NCBI GenBank assembly: GCA_963978905.1
Contig: OZ022256.1
Coordinates: 47,726,001 to 47,790,000 of the forward strand
DNA from: Trichostrongylus colubriformis
Taxonomy: Eukaryota; Nematoda; Chromadorea; Rhabditida; Trichostrongylidae
DNA length: 64,000 nt
Reading direction: 5' to 3'
Below are positions 49,701 through 59,700 of the stretch, one piece after another; the first letter of the stretch is position 1; every line of letters starts with the position of its first letter. The position numbers were made by a program, and so were the translations under genes. The notes beneath the pieces are model-generated. The model saw only the letters and a list, made by a program, of their open reading frames with translations, was not told the DNA's origin and made no database searches.

Positions 49701-51998
49701 GCACTTCGATATCAGGAAGGAATGTTCCGACTGCAAGACATTGTGAAATTCTGACAGATGTTTGTGAAGATGCCAATTGAGCTAGCTTTCAGAACTCCGT
49801 TGCACAGTGTGGAATCATGCGGTATGGACTTCTTTGACATTGGTTGACTAGATCAGCTGTTTCTGCGCTATAGAATTCCACTGTACGAAAGCTTAACTGG
49901 TACTAGGATGCTGCGCTGTGGCATACGCAATTCACCGCTAACAATAATATCCTACTATATAATTCGCTCAGTATGTCTGTGCGTGTTTGTGTGTGTTTGT
50001 CCGTCTGTCTGTCACGAAATTCATATCTCGCGTCGCAGTAAAGCTGGGACCCTGATTTCACAAGTGATATAGGGGGTGCCAAGGGAACCCCAGCAGTGGT
50101 GGACCGAAAGTGATAGCAACTGGTAAGGGATGGTAAGGAGCTTCGGAAGGCAAACGTCGCCGAATTCGTTTCGCTTTTCGCATTGGTCCTGCAGCGTTTA
50201 TACTCAAAGGTGTTTTGCGGAGTAGGACGGGTACATTACTGATGGATGACCCCCATCGATAACGGCTTATGAGATTCGATAAGGAGCGTAAAAGGGTTAG
50301 ATTCGTCAAATTCGTTTCGCCTTTCGCGTTGATTCAAGAGCGCTGACACTCATAGGTGTTCAGCAGGGTGGGACGAGTACATTGATGGTGAGTGATCCAA
50401 CTTGATAACGGTTCGGCAAGATTCGATAAGGAGCGTGAGAAGGAAAAGGTCACCAAGGCTGGATCTCTTTTGCGGCTAACAGTGGAATGTTCGCATTCGC
50501 AAATGTTGTAGGGTAAGGGGCCTCAATGGTATTTGTAGAGTCCTACTGCCGACGTTTGGGCCCTTGTCCGGTGTCACGACAGCAGAAGTATTGATCTGTT
50601 TAGAAGTGAATAGATAGAAAGGACTAACAGTACAAGGCAACGAACACTGGCGGGATCGGAGGTGCAGATTGAAGTCGTTGGGCAGATAGACAATCGGAGA
50701 CCGAATCACTCGATGCCGAATAAACTGAAAACCGAATAAACTGACTATCCCTCCGTCCCAGGGTCTATCTAGGTTGTTTGTTTTCGCACGATTACAAGGT
50801 CGATAAGATCACTATCATTTGCGATTGCATGACCACCAATACACACAACAGTATTGTTGAGTACAGAGGCTTCAGTGAAACTGATAACGGCTTACCGTGG
50901 CTGGTAAGAATCGTTAGGAACTGAATGGGATGAAATCCTTCATATCGCTTGCTACTACTATACGACCGCATTGGCAAAAGCGTCTGATGCTCAGTACCAT
51001 TGGGTGAACATATTTTGTTTATGTTCTATATCACTGACCGATGTATCGACCGCTGAATTGCCTAGCGTTCCAAAAAATGGTGCGTTTCTCTTGATAGTGC
51101 GATCTACATTGGTAATCACAATCTATATTTGTGATAGCAAAGCAAGTGGTTCACTCAGTCATTTTCTAATGTGGTACTGGCAGCAACACTCGGTATCAAC
51201 CGCTAGACTCCGTAAAATTCCATTTAGTGAAGCATGTTTACGAATGCGATAAACATGGATAATCGGGATATGGATCTACCATCAATGTGTAGGAAATAGA
51301 TGCTCAGCAAGTGAACAAATTGTAACCAATCTATGCAGTCCAATACAAAACTATCAACCTCCAAACTATCCAAACTCCCAATGATGACCTTGACCGGTTG
51401 GCTGGCGCACACTACTGCGCGATTCATGTCCATGACGTGCAAAATAGGTTCGATGCAAAGCGACTGAGGTTCATTAATATCGGAGAGCGTTTTTATTACG
51501 CCATCTTCTCTGCTTTTTTCCGATTCAATACCTAAGCTGAAAGCAGAGGAAAGGAAACTTCCACTCAACTCCATACACAACTGTGGTCGTGCCGATCAAA
51601 CCCATTTTGCACAACATCGCCATGAATCGCGCGCAGTAGTGTGCGCCCGCCAACTGGTATTCGGATGAATGGACTTCAAATTGTTTTCCTTCTATCTGCG
51701 GATGTATGAATGGAAAAGGTTAGTCTTTTAGGTTTGCTATGCTAACTTGAAATTGACGGAACAACAAATGCGCTGTTCATGCGGCTACGTATACTGTAAG
51801 GAGCACCAGAGTCCAAACAGCCACCTTTGCCATATCGACCAGAAACAAAAGGAGAGAACTAAATTACACAGAGTAAGTGGTCTGTGATATTACCAGCACC
51901 ACTGGAAGTGATAAATTTTTGGACAGCTTTATTAAGAAAGTGTATTTCAGGAAAATCCCAAAGTGGGCGGTCGAGGAGCACACAAGTTGTTACTATGA
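31439..51998 (+). CDS. Gene B: ubiquitin-like plus AN1 zinc-finger protein
   Basis: Exons seen: eight mini-exons (31439-34256), 35233-35324, 36766-36881, 36938-37030, 41723-41840, 45351-45453, 46205-46336, 51732-51872 and 51951-51998 (stop). The start codon and one linker exon between 41840 and 45351 are not found; that exon must start in phase 0 and leave two bases. The order is a Ser/Pro/Lys/Arg-rich N-terminus, a complete ubiquitin-like domain, a basic linker, an AN1 finger and the tail ENPKVGGRGAHKLLL. This is the ZFAND4 layout, suggesting ubiquitin-linked work in cytosol or nucleus (inference). It is the tandem paralogue of gene A with the same phases. Its introns carry an LTR fragment, foldbacks, a MITE and composite-element copies. 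Confidence 0.85.
31922..32065. repeat. Short palindromes with TTGGCAC and GAATTCGAATTCG
   Basis: GCGTTCATACC..GGTATGAACGC and TAGTGCCA..TGGCACTA are perfect hairpins. A second TTGGCACTA..GAATTCGAATTCG block follows. It is related to the foldback at 15385, in an intron of gene B. Confidence 0.75.
32590..32613. repeat. AAAT microsatellite
   Basis: About six tandem AAAT units (AATAAATAAATAAAT). Confidence 0.9.
33827..34256 (+). CDS. Gene B mini-exons 4-8
   Basis: 33827-33862 (SGLKARAPSPS), 33938-33967 (SRSKARTPL), 34032-34061 (AASTSKTPP), 34129-34158 (GGSKARSPA) and 34227-34256 (GASKAQTSS). They recur about every 100 bp. Each is preceded by CAG, and the donors look like A|GTTGGTT or A|GTCGGTT. 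All are phase 1. The SKARTP-like core and shared donor sequences point to exon duplication. Confidence 0.8.
35233..37030 (+). CDS. Gene B exons: ubiquitin-like domain
   Basis: 35233-35324 ends the Ser/Pro region (GHRSPSPPLKDR) and supplies the first strand, GDLLELTVNSLMEGVEE. 36766-36881 follows in phase 0: AKVLVSSNCKVSDLKNNV, then MLLLYKNVELK. 36938-37030 ends it: NDNLPISSYGINEDCDIVL then SVKMNTGSKVAR. Together they form a complete ubiquitin-like domain of about 85 residues. Confidence 0.85.
36050..36267. repeat. Foldback element
   Basis: The ends GGTGTGTACC..GGGATTTCGCA and TGCGAAATCC..GGTACACACC are inverted matches. Inner arms GTTGGGTCCCGAGGCGATTA and its relative pair again near 36110/36170. 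It lies in the intron between the 35324 and 36766 exons of gene B. Confidence 0.75.
37033..37206. repeat. GC-rich foldback element
   Basis: GCCGCATTCATACTCTGCGG..GGCGTGGCTGCGT on the left, AACGCAGCCACGCC..GAGTATGAACGTGGC on the right. It begins immediately after the donor of gene B exon 36938-37030. Confidence 0.75.
37725..37982 (-). pseudogene. Possible gag-like start after the LTR
   Basis: On the minus strand an open frame of about 89 codons starts MRKAVWFLGKPMGTVTTRR just after the LTR and is rich in Arg and Ala. It stops at 37725, far too short for a gag. The identity is inferred from position only. Confidence 0.35.
37983..38575 (-). repeat. Probable LTR of a retroelement
   Basis: Read on the minus strand it starts TGTGGCCCCC (38575), carries GC-rich boxes and a textbook CTATAAAAGG TATA box (about 38447-38456), has a polyadenylation-like AATAAA near 38090, and ends AAAGCA (37983). 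A TGGTTCCTGGGGAAGCCC follows within a few bases, where a primer-binding site would sit. No second LTR was seen in the window. Confidence 0.55.
38932..39202. repeat. Foldback element, arms about 120 bp
   Basis: GGGGGTCGATCGGTCGAATTT at the left pairs with AAATCCGACCCATCGACCCCC at the right. Inner arms (ACGAGTCGTTTGGAATTCCG, CAAGACGCAATGAGCTGGT) also pair at roughly 85-90%. A related broken copy is at 53650-54000. Confidence 0.8.
39484..40176. mobile_element. MITE, TTAA-associated family
   Basis: The same family as 10236-10780, from TTGAAGACAGTGTTTGGGG to AATGCTGCTTTAAA, sharing CCCTTGAGCTGTGGCGGAGA and TGTTACTAAGCATCTCGACT. Confidence 0.65.
40310..40361. repeat. Perfect 18-bp GC-rich hairpin
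   Basis: AGCCGGACGACGGGGCGG, a 16-base loop, then its exact reverse complement. Confidence 0.9.
41723..41840 (+). CDS. Gene B exon: linker
   Basis: It begins after AATTATAG with one base that completes an Arg codon. It reads RSNMVPRVYRRARTPVDK then QWTPEKQMEHEITRNRMK, and ends before GTTCG. The WTPxKQMEHExTRNRM block is nearly identical to gene A at 16384-16486; the start is basic and five residues longer. Confidence 0.85.
42113..42172. repeat. 29-bp direct duplication
   Basis: ACTTAGAATGCTTTCGGAAA is repeated immediately with its flanking GCGCTA. Confidence 0.9.
42417..42972. mobile_element. MITE, TTAA-associated family
   Basis: From TTGAAAACGGCATTAGGG to CTAATGCTGCCTTTAA, same landmarks as 10236-10780. 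The long open frame across 42721-43233 is a by-product of this repeat. Confidence 0.65.
43505..43750 (-). repeat. Diverged 145-bp units, inverted
   Basis: GTGGATGATCC, GATAATTGTTGGTAAGATC and AAAGGCAAATGTCGC are reverse-complement landmarks of the tandem unit. Confidence 0.65.
45351..46336 (+). CDS. Gene B exons: linker and first zinc ligand
   Basis: 45351-45453 starts in phase 2 like its gene A counterpart. It reads RSIMGTPKLSDEKPTEKDK.. and ends AYVTSIELQ before GTATCC. 46205-46336 reads TFFEPPETMLEMEQKKHLS, then PPSNEKELQDVKTRREEF, ending TVCK with the first AN1 cysteine. Confidence 0.85.
45593..45832. repeat. GC-rich foldback element
   Basis: GGGTGTGTGCAGCTATGACA pairs with TGTCATATCTGCACGCACCC at the right end. 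It lies in the gene B intron 45453-46205. Confidence 0.75.
47400..49948 (-). repeat. Degenerate composite-element sequence
   Basis: About 48930-49390 matches the middle of copy 3 in inverted orientation (ACTACTACAGTACGACCAC, GCTCAGTGTCAGACCG, ATGTACCGACCACTAAAC). Scattered weaker matches (GTAGTAGTGCGCGAAA near 48480) lie to the left. No exon is visible in this part of the gene B intron. Confidence 0.5.
49949..51658 (-). repeat. Composite element copy 3
   Basis: Near-complete inverted copy, 1.71 kb. The tail begins ATCCTACTATATAATTCGC (49949), then come tandem-unit remnants (about 50060-50500), the middle (about 50800-51390) and the head hairpin 51393-51658 (..GTGTGCGCCCGCCAACTGGT). It ends 74 bp before the AN1 exon of gene B. 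Confidence 0.85.
51732..51998 (+). CDS. Gene B exons: AN1 zinc finger and C-terminus
   Basis: 51732-51872 (141 nt, the same length as in gene A) reads VCYANLKLTEQQMRCSCGYV, then YCKEHQSPNSHLCHIDQK. Joined to ..TVCK it gives C-x2-C, CSC, C-x2-H and H-x-C. 51951-51998 after TATTTCAG reads ENPKVGGRGAHKLLL and stop. Confidence 0.9.
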
Positions 51999-52259
51999 TA
52001 TATGAGCACATATGAAATGCTATTGTGAAGTAGAATCATCAAAAAATTAACCAATCTTCTCTGCGAAATTTTTCACAATGGAATTAAGCACTGTTCTACA
52101 GTTTAAAGAATTTTAAAACGCTTTTTTGAATACAGTCAACGGCAATAATAGTAATTCACAACGTAAAGTGTTCATAAAAGTACATTGTCACTTACTAATG
52201 TTAATTAGCTTACACACAGTTTCTTTCTGATGCATTCCACTTCTGCTGGTGCTCCGGAG

Positions 52260-53370
52260 AGTAGAGAGTCCTAGAAGTAGTAATGTGTCCATAGTTGTTG
52301 GATAAAGATTTCCTCAAGGAATGTGAGTGGAGTGAGCCATCCATGTTGGTCTTGTTTAGAAGCCACTTGATCCGCTACTGTCCGTTTCGTACGTTCATCC
52401 CACGGCCCACGGAAGGTACCGACATATAATCGTCACTACGTCTTTGTTTTCCATGGCACCCCACGAATTTTTTGATTAGTGTTAGGGTTCAAAACGGAAG
52501 GGTCTCGTCCCACTATTCGCCTCTTCATTGTGGGGATGGTACTCTCTGAAGTCCATTTGATTTTGTTTGCGTCTTCGAAGATTACTCTAACGTTCTCATG
52601 CAATTTTGAAGCCTCTTCCACTGATGAGGACGTTATAACACGTTATCGACGTAGGTCTTTGACGCAGTTCTTCAGGAGATAGCTGAGCGTTCCGACGAAG
52701 AGAAAATCGAGCAACGAGGATCAACTGAGTTCGAAGGCTAAGCCAATAAACCTGTAATCGACAATTTTCTCCGCACTGACTGGTTTCTGAGGATTTTACC
52801 GCCACAGCAGCTTGGTGGCATCGTGATCCTGTTTTTCAGATAAATTTAAAGGAATGCCTTTTCAAGGTCACTGGCCAGTGCAGCTTTTCAGATTTGGAAG
52901 CGTAATAGAATACCACAAACGAGAGGAAGAAATACTGATCTCTTATGTAAGACATCATTCGGGGAACTTCGTCCTCTTTGATGAGCTGACGCATCGAATA
53001 CAACCAGTATTTTCGCTGTATCCTTGTGTGGTGTGACGACGGCTTGATGTGCTACATAGTGTAGCCATACTTCACCTTGTGGTAACTTTAGGTCTACTTG
53101 TTCAATGATACCTAACGCACGTTGGTACATGATACTTCGTGATAAAGGAGCTGTGGTTTGGCATTGTCCTGTTGCCCGGTAAGGCGTCCGCATCGTCCTT
53201 CGAGAAAGACAAACGTGGTGCCCATCAGGCTGGCGCTCGCTCAAAACTTTGAACGTTCTCCGTTCTCCAATCAGGGCTGTTCGCCAGCCTGATGGTGCCC
53301 ATCAGGCTGGCGCTCGCTCAAAACTTTGAACGTTCTCCGTTCTCCAAACGGCGGCGCATTTGCTTTTGGC
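52260..53370 (-). pseudogene. BEL/Pao retrotransposon pol fragment
   Basis: Minus-strand reading shows BEL/Pao reverse transcriptase landmarks in order: ALGIIEQVDLKLPQGEVWLH, then HQAVVTPHKDTAKILVVFDA, NDVLH, CGILLRF, LEKAFL, EEASKLHENVRVIFEDANK and HGWLTPLTFLEEIFIQQLW. At least two frameshifts and several stops break it, and the active-site YVDN block is degenerate. Protease, RNase H, integrase and LTRs were not found. It lies between the converging ends of genes B and C. Confidence 0.85.
53216..53347. repeat. 55-bp direct duplication
   Basis: 53216-53270 and 53293-53347 are identical (TGGTGCCCATCAGGCTGGCG..CGTTCTCCAA), 77 bp apart. The spacer ends CGCCAGCCTGATGG, forming a 14-bp hairpin with the start of the second copy. 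It lies within the pol fragment. Confidence 0.95.
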
Positions 53371-53649
53371 AGTGGCTGGTTCTAGAGATTCGTTCACTCC
53401 AGTGATTCAAGTACGCAATATTTTTCGATCCTGTGATGTTCTCCTTGTTCCCTTGAGGAAACTTTCAGTCGTAGTGTCGATCCTGCAGCTCGTGATCCGA
53501 CATTAGCATCCGCTCTTCACGTGAGTGAGATTTGGTCGGTGTAACGAGCTGCTTCTCTTGCACCGCGTCAGGCACACCAAACTCTTGCTTCACCGACGAT
53601 ACCATGACCAACCTTAATCTCGGATGATTGAGCCAGTCGGGTGTGTAGA

Positions 53650-54000
53650 CTTATGTCGAATTTTCGCGCGGCCGTGCGCGGCAAGCGGAGGCGCGGGTTC
53701 CTTCGCGTGCGCTTGCGTACATTGCAACACTCCCTTTAGAGTTTTACGCCCAAATTGATTATTTCTTAATTGCGATCTATCACGCAATGCTACTGTTTCT
53801 TTAACTTTTTATGTCACTGTTTTGTCTTTTTGGGGCACAAGAGTTATTGTTTTCAGATTATGATAAGATTAACAGCTATTTCCCAAAGTACCTCCATGGT
53901 ACCAGAGCCATGCGTCCTGAGCGGGATTCCAACCGACCTCGGCAGGTTGTGCTGATGGCGCCGCGTGTGCGACTTCGCAAAACGAAAATTCGACATAGGT
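53650..54000. repeat. Broken foldback element
   Basis: ATGTCGAATTTTCGCGCGGC on the left and CGAAAATTCGACATAGGT on the right pair. The interior (CATGCGTCCTGAGCGGGATT) resembles 39100-39120. Confidence 0.6.
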
Positions 54001-54164
54001 GTACACACCTAAACCATTCAAATATCGTGAGTTCTGCCACTGAGATTGCGGGTCAAGCCTGTAAAAGTCCTTGACTAACATCTTCTTTTAAGAAAGTGCT
54101 ATTCAGGACTCCACCAAAGAAAAGGGGCTTGTGTGAAAAGATGAGGATTTCAAGATTCTCTACT

Positions 54165-55200
54165 GACAAGGGAAGGACCCCAGGTCGAAGTGGCCATTTG
54201 GAATGGGATTCATATGGTCCGACGTAGTTTCGGACGCTGATCTCGAATCTGTATTCGAAATTTGCAAAACGATTCTCTGAGCGGAGTTATGGAGGTTTTT
54301 TTTTGAATGAACGGTTCATCAGCATGGCCGTTGCTGAGCAGTCAACTGCCTCAGCGGCTCAGTGGTAGTGCTCCGGATCTGCATGAGAGGGGTCGAGGGT
54401 TTGCTCCCCGCCAGTGCGAGTTTTTTTGCATTTTGTGTTTCATTGTCAGTAAGTGCTTTTCTTCCACTTCTGGACGTTTCCTTGGGCTGGTACCTATCAC
54501 ACCCATCATTTACTCTGCCACTTTATTTATAACTGCTAACATTACTCACAAGGGAAGGATACCAAGTTGAAGAGAATCCCGTACCACACGAATTAGGCGT
54601 TTTTGCGTGAAAACATTATGATATTCGTGCACAGGGGGTCGAATTACCTCTCTGTGCAAATTTTCAACCAAATCCAGTTTTTGGTCAAACTTCGGAAAAT
54701 TGGGGGTGGCCAGGGGATAAAGTGGTAGATTTTGAATTTTCTTCTACAGAAAACCCTGCAACCTGAACAAGATAGCCTACACATACCTTTTACACTTGCC
54801 CATCGCACTAAATGTACGAAACAAGCGTCAAATAGGAGCATTTCCTAGGCAAGGGTCAACGACTTCTCCTTTGTTCAATGGGCTGCCACCCAATAGCCCG
54901 TGAATTTTTCCGAAATTTGGTCAAATTCTCGAATTGGCTAAAAACTTGTCTTCTGAGGTAATTTGACTCCCTGAACACGAAAATCTCCCTGGTTTTGCGC
55001 GAGAAGGTCTGGCTCGCGTGCTATGGGCTTCCAAACCTACCATAATAGTAATGTTTTTTCAAAAAAACCTCCATAACTCCGCTCAGAGAATCGTTTTGCA
55101 AATTTCGAATACAAATTCGAGATCAGCGTCCGAAAATACGTCGGACCATATGTATCCCATTCCAAATGGCCACTTTGACCTGGGGTCCTTCCCTTGTGAG
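54165..55200. repeat. 135-bp inverted repeats around a 0.75-kb core
   Basis: 54165-54300 (AAGGGAAGGACCCCAGGTCG..CAAAACGATTCTCTGAGCGG) recurs in reverse complement at about 55065-55200. A third, partial copy is at 60100-60190. The core contains a tRNA-like segment and no coding frame. Confidence 0.85.
54348..54427 (+). ncRNA. tRNA-like sequence, probable pseudogene or SINE head
   Basis: GGCTCAGTGGTAGTGC is a close Pol III A box, GAGGGTTTGCTCCCCG resembles a T arm/B box about 40 bp downstream, and a run of seven T follows at 54421. The acceptor stem does not pair and the anticodon arm is poor, so an active tRNA is unlikely. Confidence 0.45.
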
Positions 55201-56554
55201 CTTACACTAGGTTTGAGAAGGAATTCAATCGCTAGCTTATCAAATTTCGCCAAAGTTCCCTCCAAGCTTCCATTTCAAGAATGTGAAAAGATGGCTCACT
55301 GCCAGGGAGCCAAAACTTATAGCATCATTTTGTAGTGCTCGGCGAACTGATTCCAAGGATATGTACACGGATGACAAAAAGTCAATAAGTAATAGGTCTA
55401 TAGCGAAAAACGATGAGGAGGCGTTTCTGGGCTGTGTTTTCGACCCTTACGACACAGACTGTAGCTTTGGTTGTGCATCGATCAAGCAGTAAGATAAGAT
55501 GGCTGTCTGCTATGCTCTGAAGTGACGCGTTCACCTGTGGATGGAATAGGGTAACAGGGATCTGCGGTTAGCGAGGTCTGTTGAAGTCTTTAGCGAAAGT
55601 TTGTCATCAATTGGGCCTGAACGGCTTTTCCATGGGAACGAATTTTTGGTGCTCCATCAGCGATACCATCGTATTGATGAGAGCAGCATGGTTCTGTGAC
55701 GTGTGGTGGTCATGAGCACATGGCATAACTTGCTCGCTTCTGGTTCGTAGGTAATCCTGCTGTGGAACTGGAACATTCCTCTGCTCTCTGCGTCATCCAA
55801 TGCCACGTATACTCGAAATTCATTGGCAATTACATACGTTTTCTTTCCCCCAAGCAGAGAAAGTGTATCACGCTCTCTTCTGAGTATTACTTAAATCAGA
55901 GCATTTCTAGCACTGTCTAATAATGTAAAAAGAGTTTTGAAAGCCTCATTAGGATCGATAAGGAGCTAAAGTTACAGTTTGCGTCCAGAGTCTTTTTTTT
56001 AGTTTTTTTTTTCGCATTTTTTTCAGATTTCAATACTTATCGATTTTTTAGCACGCCTGTACATATCTTTGATATTTTTGGTGGCAAAATTAAGTTGACG
56101 GAAACAATGGAAGACGTCACTTCAGCATGAAGCGATAACGAGATATAACCCTCAATCACCAATGACAGTGTGCAACCACAAACCCTCATTGGAACTTGTT
56201 CACACTACTGTGAAATCATCAAAGAGTCCATATAACACCGTTTGGTTCACGATTTCTGCCCTCAAAGCTACGGTATTTGCTGGTGGGACGCACAACTTCT
56301 TAAGCAAACTCGCGATAGAGTCTTTAGCAGTTTATGCGCTAGCCGCAGACCATTGTCGCCGAATGCAGGTGAGCGCGTCATTGCAATGTATCGCAGATGG
56401 GCATCACAGATCCTGGTGACTAAATTATGGGTGCTCTATAAAAAACGTCCTTAATAGAGGTCCACTAAAAATGAATTCGTTAAGAGAATCAATGTTTATT
56501 TTGTACTGTGAAAGAAATCGACTAGTACCAACGTATAAAAGATCACTGATAATC
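55201..56554. other. Between inverted repeat and gene C end
   Basis: No confirmed gene. On the minus strand 55879-55657 reads openly after a TACTCAG acceptor (RERDTLSLLGGKKTYVIANE.., then RVYVALDDAESRGMF) to a TGA. It has a coding-like composition but no recognised family and no partner exon. It may be a gene remnant. Confidence 0.3.
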
Positions 56555-56779
56555 TTAGTAAGTATCCCATCTGTTTTTATCGTCACTGGACTTATACTTC
56601 TTCTTGTCTGCACCAAAACAATCAGCATTGATACCAGCCAACGTCTAAAATTGCGTCAGGACAATTTGAGTACAAATGATTAGAATACTGATGATTCTGT
56701 CATGTACCTGATAATTGGGATCATTCGTAGCAACGACCCTATGTTGCGCGGGTTTCTGAACCTTTGGCCTGCCTTTATC
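56555..56779 (-). CDS. Gene C last exons: short module and C-terminus
   Basis: 56779-56708 reads DKGRPKVQKPAQHRVVATND then PNYQ, a module cut right after PNYQ. The final exon uses CAGACAAG|AAG (56602) to keep frame and reads KKYKSSDDKNRWDTY and stop at 56555. Using the nearer AG at 56608 would give a different, less plausible frame. Confidence 0.65.
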
Positions 56780-59700
56780 CTGAACATTTCTTTCTGTTCC
56801 GTGGTGCAAGACCTCCACAGTTGCATCAGTTTACCTTTGACTGAAAGATGTCCTCGTTCTTTAGCCCAGCTAAAGTCTGATAGTTCGGATCGAAGGTTGC
56901 AGCCTTCTTCCCTTTGTTGTCAGGAGCCTTGATTTTCATTTCCCCTGTACCGCCACGGCCCTCATCCTGTAACGCTCACTTTGCAACCATTCGCAACGAA
57001 TGTAGTTAAAGAGAATGGAGACCTTTCGTTTGAAGACGTCTTCATTGTTCAAGCCAGCCAAAGTTTGGTAGTTTGGATCAAACGTTGCGACTTTCTTGTC
57101 CTTAGCGTCAGGCGCTCTGATTTTCAGATTCCCCCCTCCGCCAATGCCGCCACCACCATCCTACAATATCTAGTTCTCGTGGGATGAAGATTGTCCTGAC
57201 TACTAAAAGCATAAAAATGAATACATCAAGTTTGCATCCCCTTTGAATCCTTTCAATACATAGGTATGTGAAAGTATGCGGTAAAAAATATCGGTATGGT
57301 TCTTTGAAAGAGAGCTGGCCGAAAAACAAGCGTGTTAATCACTGGAAATCGTTCTCACTTTTGGTTTGAATACGTCGTCGTTATTCAGACCGGCTAACGT
57401 CTGATAATTCGGATCGAATGTTGCCACCTTCTTTCCCTTATCACCAGTTGGCGCTCTTATATTCAGTTCTCCACCTCGACCTCCTTCCTGCCGCACAAAA
57501 TATTTGGGAAAAGTGAAACTGTTATATAGTACCTTCTACTCTAGACGCTTCCTATTTATTATTTTCTTGAGAAATGAATGGAATACCTTCGGTTTGAAAA
57601 TGTCTTCATTATTTAATCCAGCTAATGTCTGGTAGTTCGGATCAAAGGTTGCAACCTTTCTACCTTCTGCTGGTGGTCTAATATTCAACTTACCACCACC
57701 GCCACCACCGGTACCACCAGGACCACCCTGGAACATTACACCAGTTTTTCGTAATATGAAAACTAGCTACATCTCATATAGACGAATTCCTAAAATGAAG
57801 AACACCTTAGGCTTGAAAATGTCCTCATTATTCAATCCAGCCAGCGTCTGGTAATTCGGATCAAATGTTGCCACTTTTCTCCCTTCTGCTGGTGGCCTAA
57901 TGTTGAGTTTATCACCTGCTCCTCCACCCTGAAAAGAGGAGAGACCACGAGTGATCCTAGAATTCTTCTTTTAATCTAAGCAGTACTCGTTTCCTTTCAA
58001 TATTCCATGCGGAGATGAATGTATGTATGCATGTGAATCGTGAATAAGTTGGCAACGGGTAGCAGGCAATTCAGTGAACCGATTGAAGGCTAATTCCGTT
58101 TGCGTTTGCAGGGAGCAGTACAATCAATTCATGTCTTTATCGGCAGAAGCGTAAAAAAGCTTGTCGACCTCCAGTCTTTACCATGGCAGGAGATGCGCGA
58201 AAAAGGCTCCCGAGACTTCCACAAACACGGGCCATCAAAGGTCAGATATGCCTTTACGCTTCAAAGCCGATACACGGCTCGATTTTCTTGAGGGTACCGT
58301 TAGGGTCAGGGTCTAAGTGAGAATTGCGATGAGATGTACTCAGTGAACGAACATTCGGGTTCAGGACAGATGCCTGCGAGAAGATATCCCTGTGAACGAA
58401 CATTCGGGTTTAGGAAAAATGGCGAAGGGGAGTTGTTGCGAAAGCAGGGCGCTGGCTGGCATACCCTCTACCCTGTCCCTCTCACAGCAGCGCGCATTTG
58501 CCCGGAGGTGTAGAGTGGCTAGAGTGACAGGAAAGGATTGGGGAGGAAATTTTTGCGTTCTATTTTTCGCATTTGGTGGTTGGCGTCGACCGGCGTTCAT
58601 GGTGAAACATGAACGTGTAGAAAAGCATTGCAGACTTATGAATTTCACTACTTGATTGTTTTCCCCTCTTATGCTGTTTTTTTTTTTCACTTGGCCTTTA
58701 CTTAGAACCTTTGCCTCCATTTTTCAACGGACGGTGAACCTAGCGCTATTGCGGATTCAAATTTTTCATCGTCTTACCTTTGGCAGGAAAACTTCGTCGT
58801 TATTGAGCCCAGCAAGTGTCTGATAGTTCGGATCGAAAGTACCTCTCATTCCTGTTTCTTTCGGTGCACGAATTACGGGCACCCCTGCTGGCTGTATTAG
58901 TAGAGCAAAAATGAACGTTGTTCGATTTTCAGAAAGACACTTCACTCCAATTAAGAAAAATATACTAGTGTGGAAATGATCACCCTACTTTTTCATCGGA
59001 ACCTTTTTCTTCCTGTTCTTCCCGTAATCTTTTCCTGCTTTTCCTGCTTTCTAGCTCTCTCTGTTTTTTCCTAGCCCTTGCCCTTCGCTTTCTCCTTCGT
59101 TTCCTTGAAGCACCTTCTTCACTCTAAAACACTTAGATGTATATTCCTTGGCACGTGTTCACTGAAACTGCTAGCAAACTGCAACGTTTTCGTAAGGTAT
59201 GACTAGCGTGAGTCGACTCCAGCTACCATTTCCTTCAAAGGCCGTGCATGTCATCAGCAGGATTTCCGTTATTTATTACAAGCATTTGTTGCAACTCACT
59301 CTGGTAATCGACCAACTCTTCCACCATAGCTTCCATGTTCTCTCTTTTAGAAACCTCGGCATAATTGTCGATTGTTTTTCTTTTGAATGCCAACATGAGG
59401 TTGTTGTGGAACCTTGATTGGTACAACGTTTCGACCTTCTCGTCTTCTCCAGAGACCTGAAGATGGCTCGAAGCTGTTGACGGCGGAGGCGCTAGAGGGG
59501 AGGTGTTTGACCGGATACTTTGCAAATCAAGAGCTTCGAGCTATCTCCAGGCCTCTGAAGAAGACGGGAAGGTGGAAACGTTAGGCCAATAAAGGTTCCA
59601 CAACTAATCTCGTGTTGGCATACAAAAGAAAACAATCTTCCACCATACTTTTCTACATCTTTAGTTCTCCTTCTTCTCTTGCTTTTCTCCTATACTAGCC

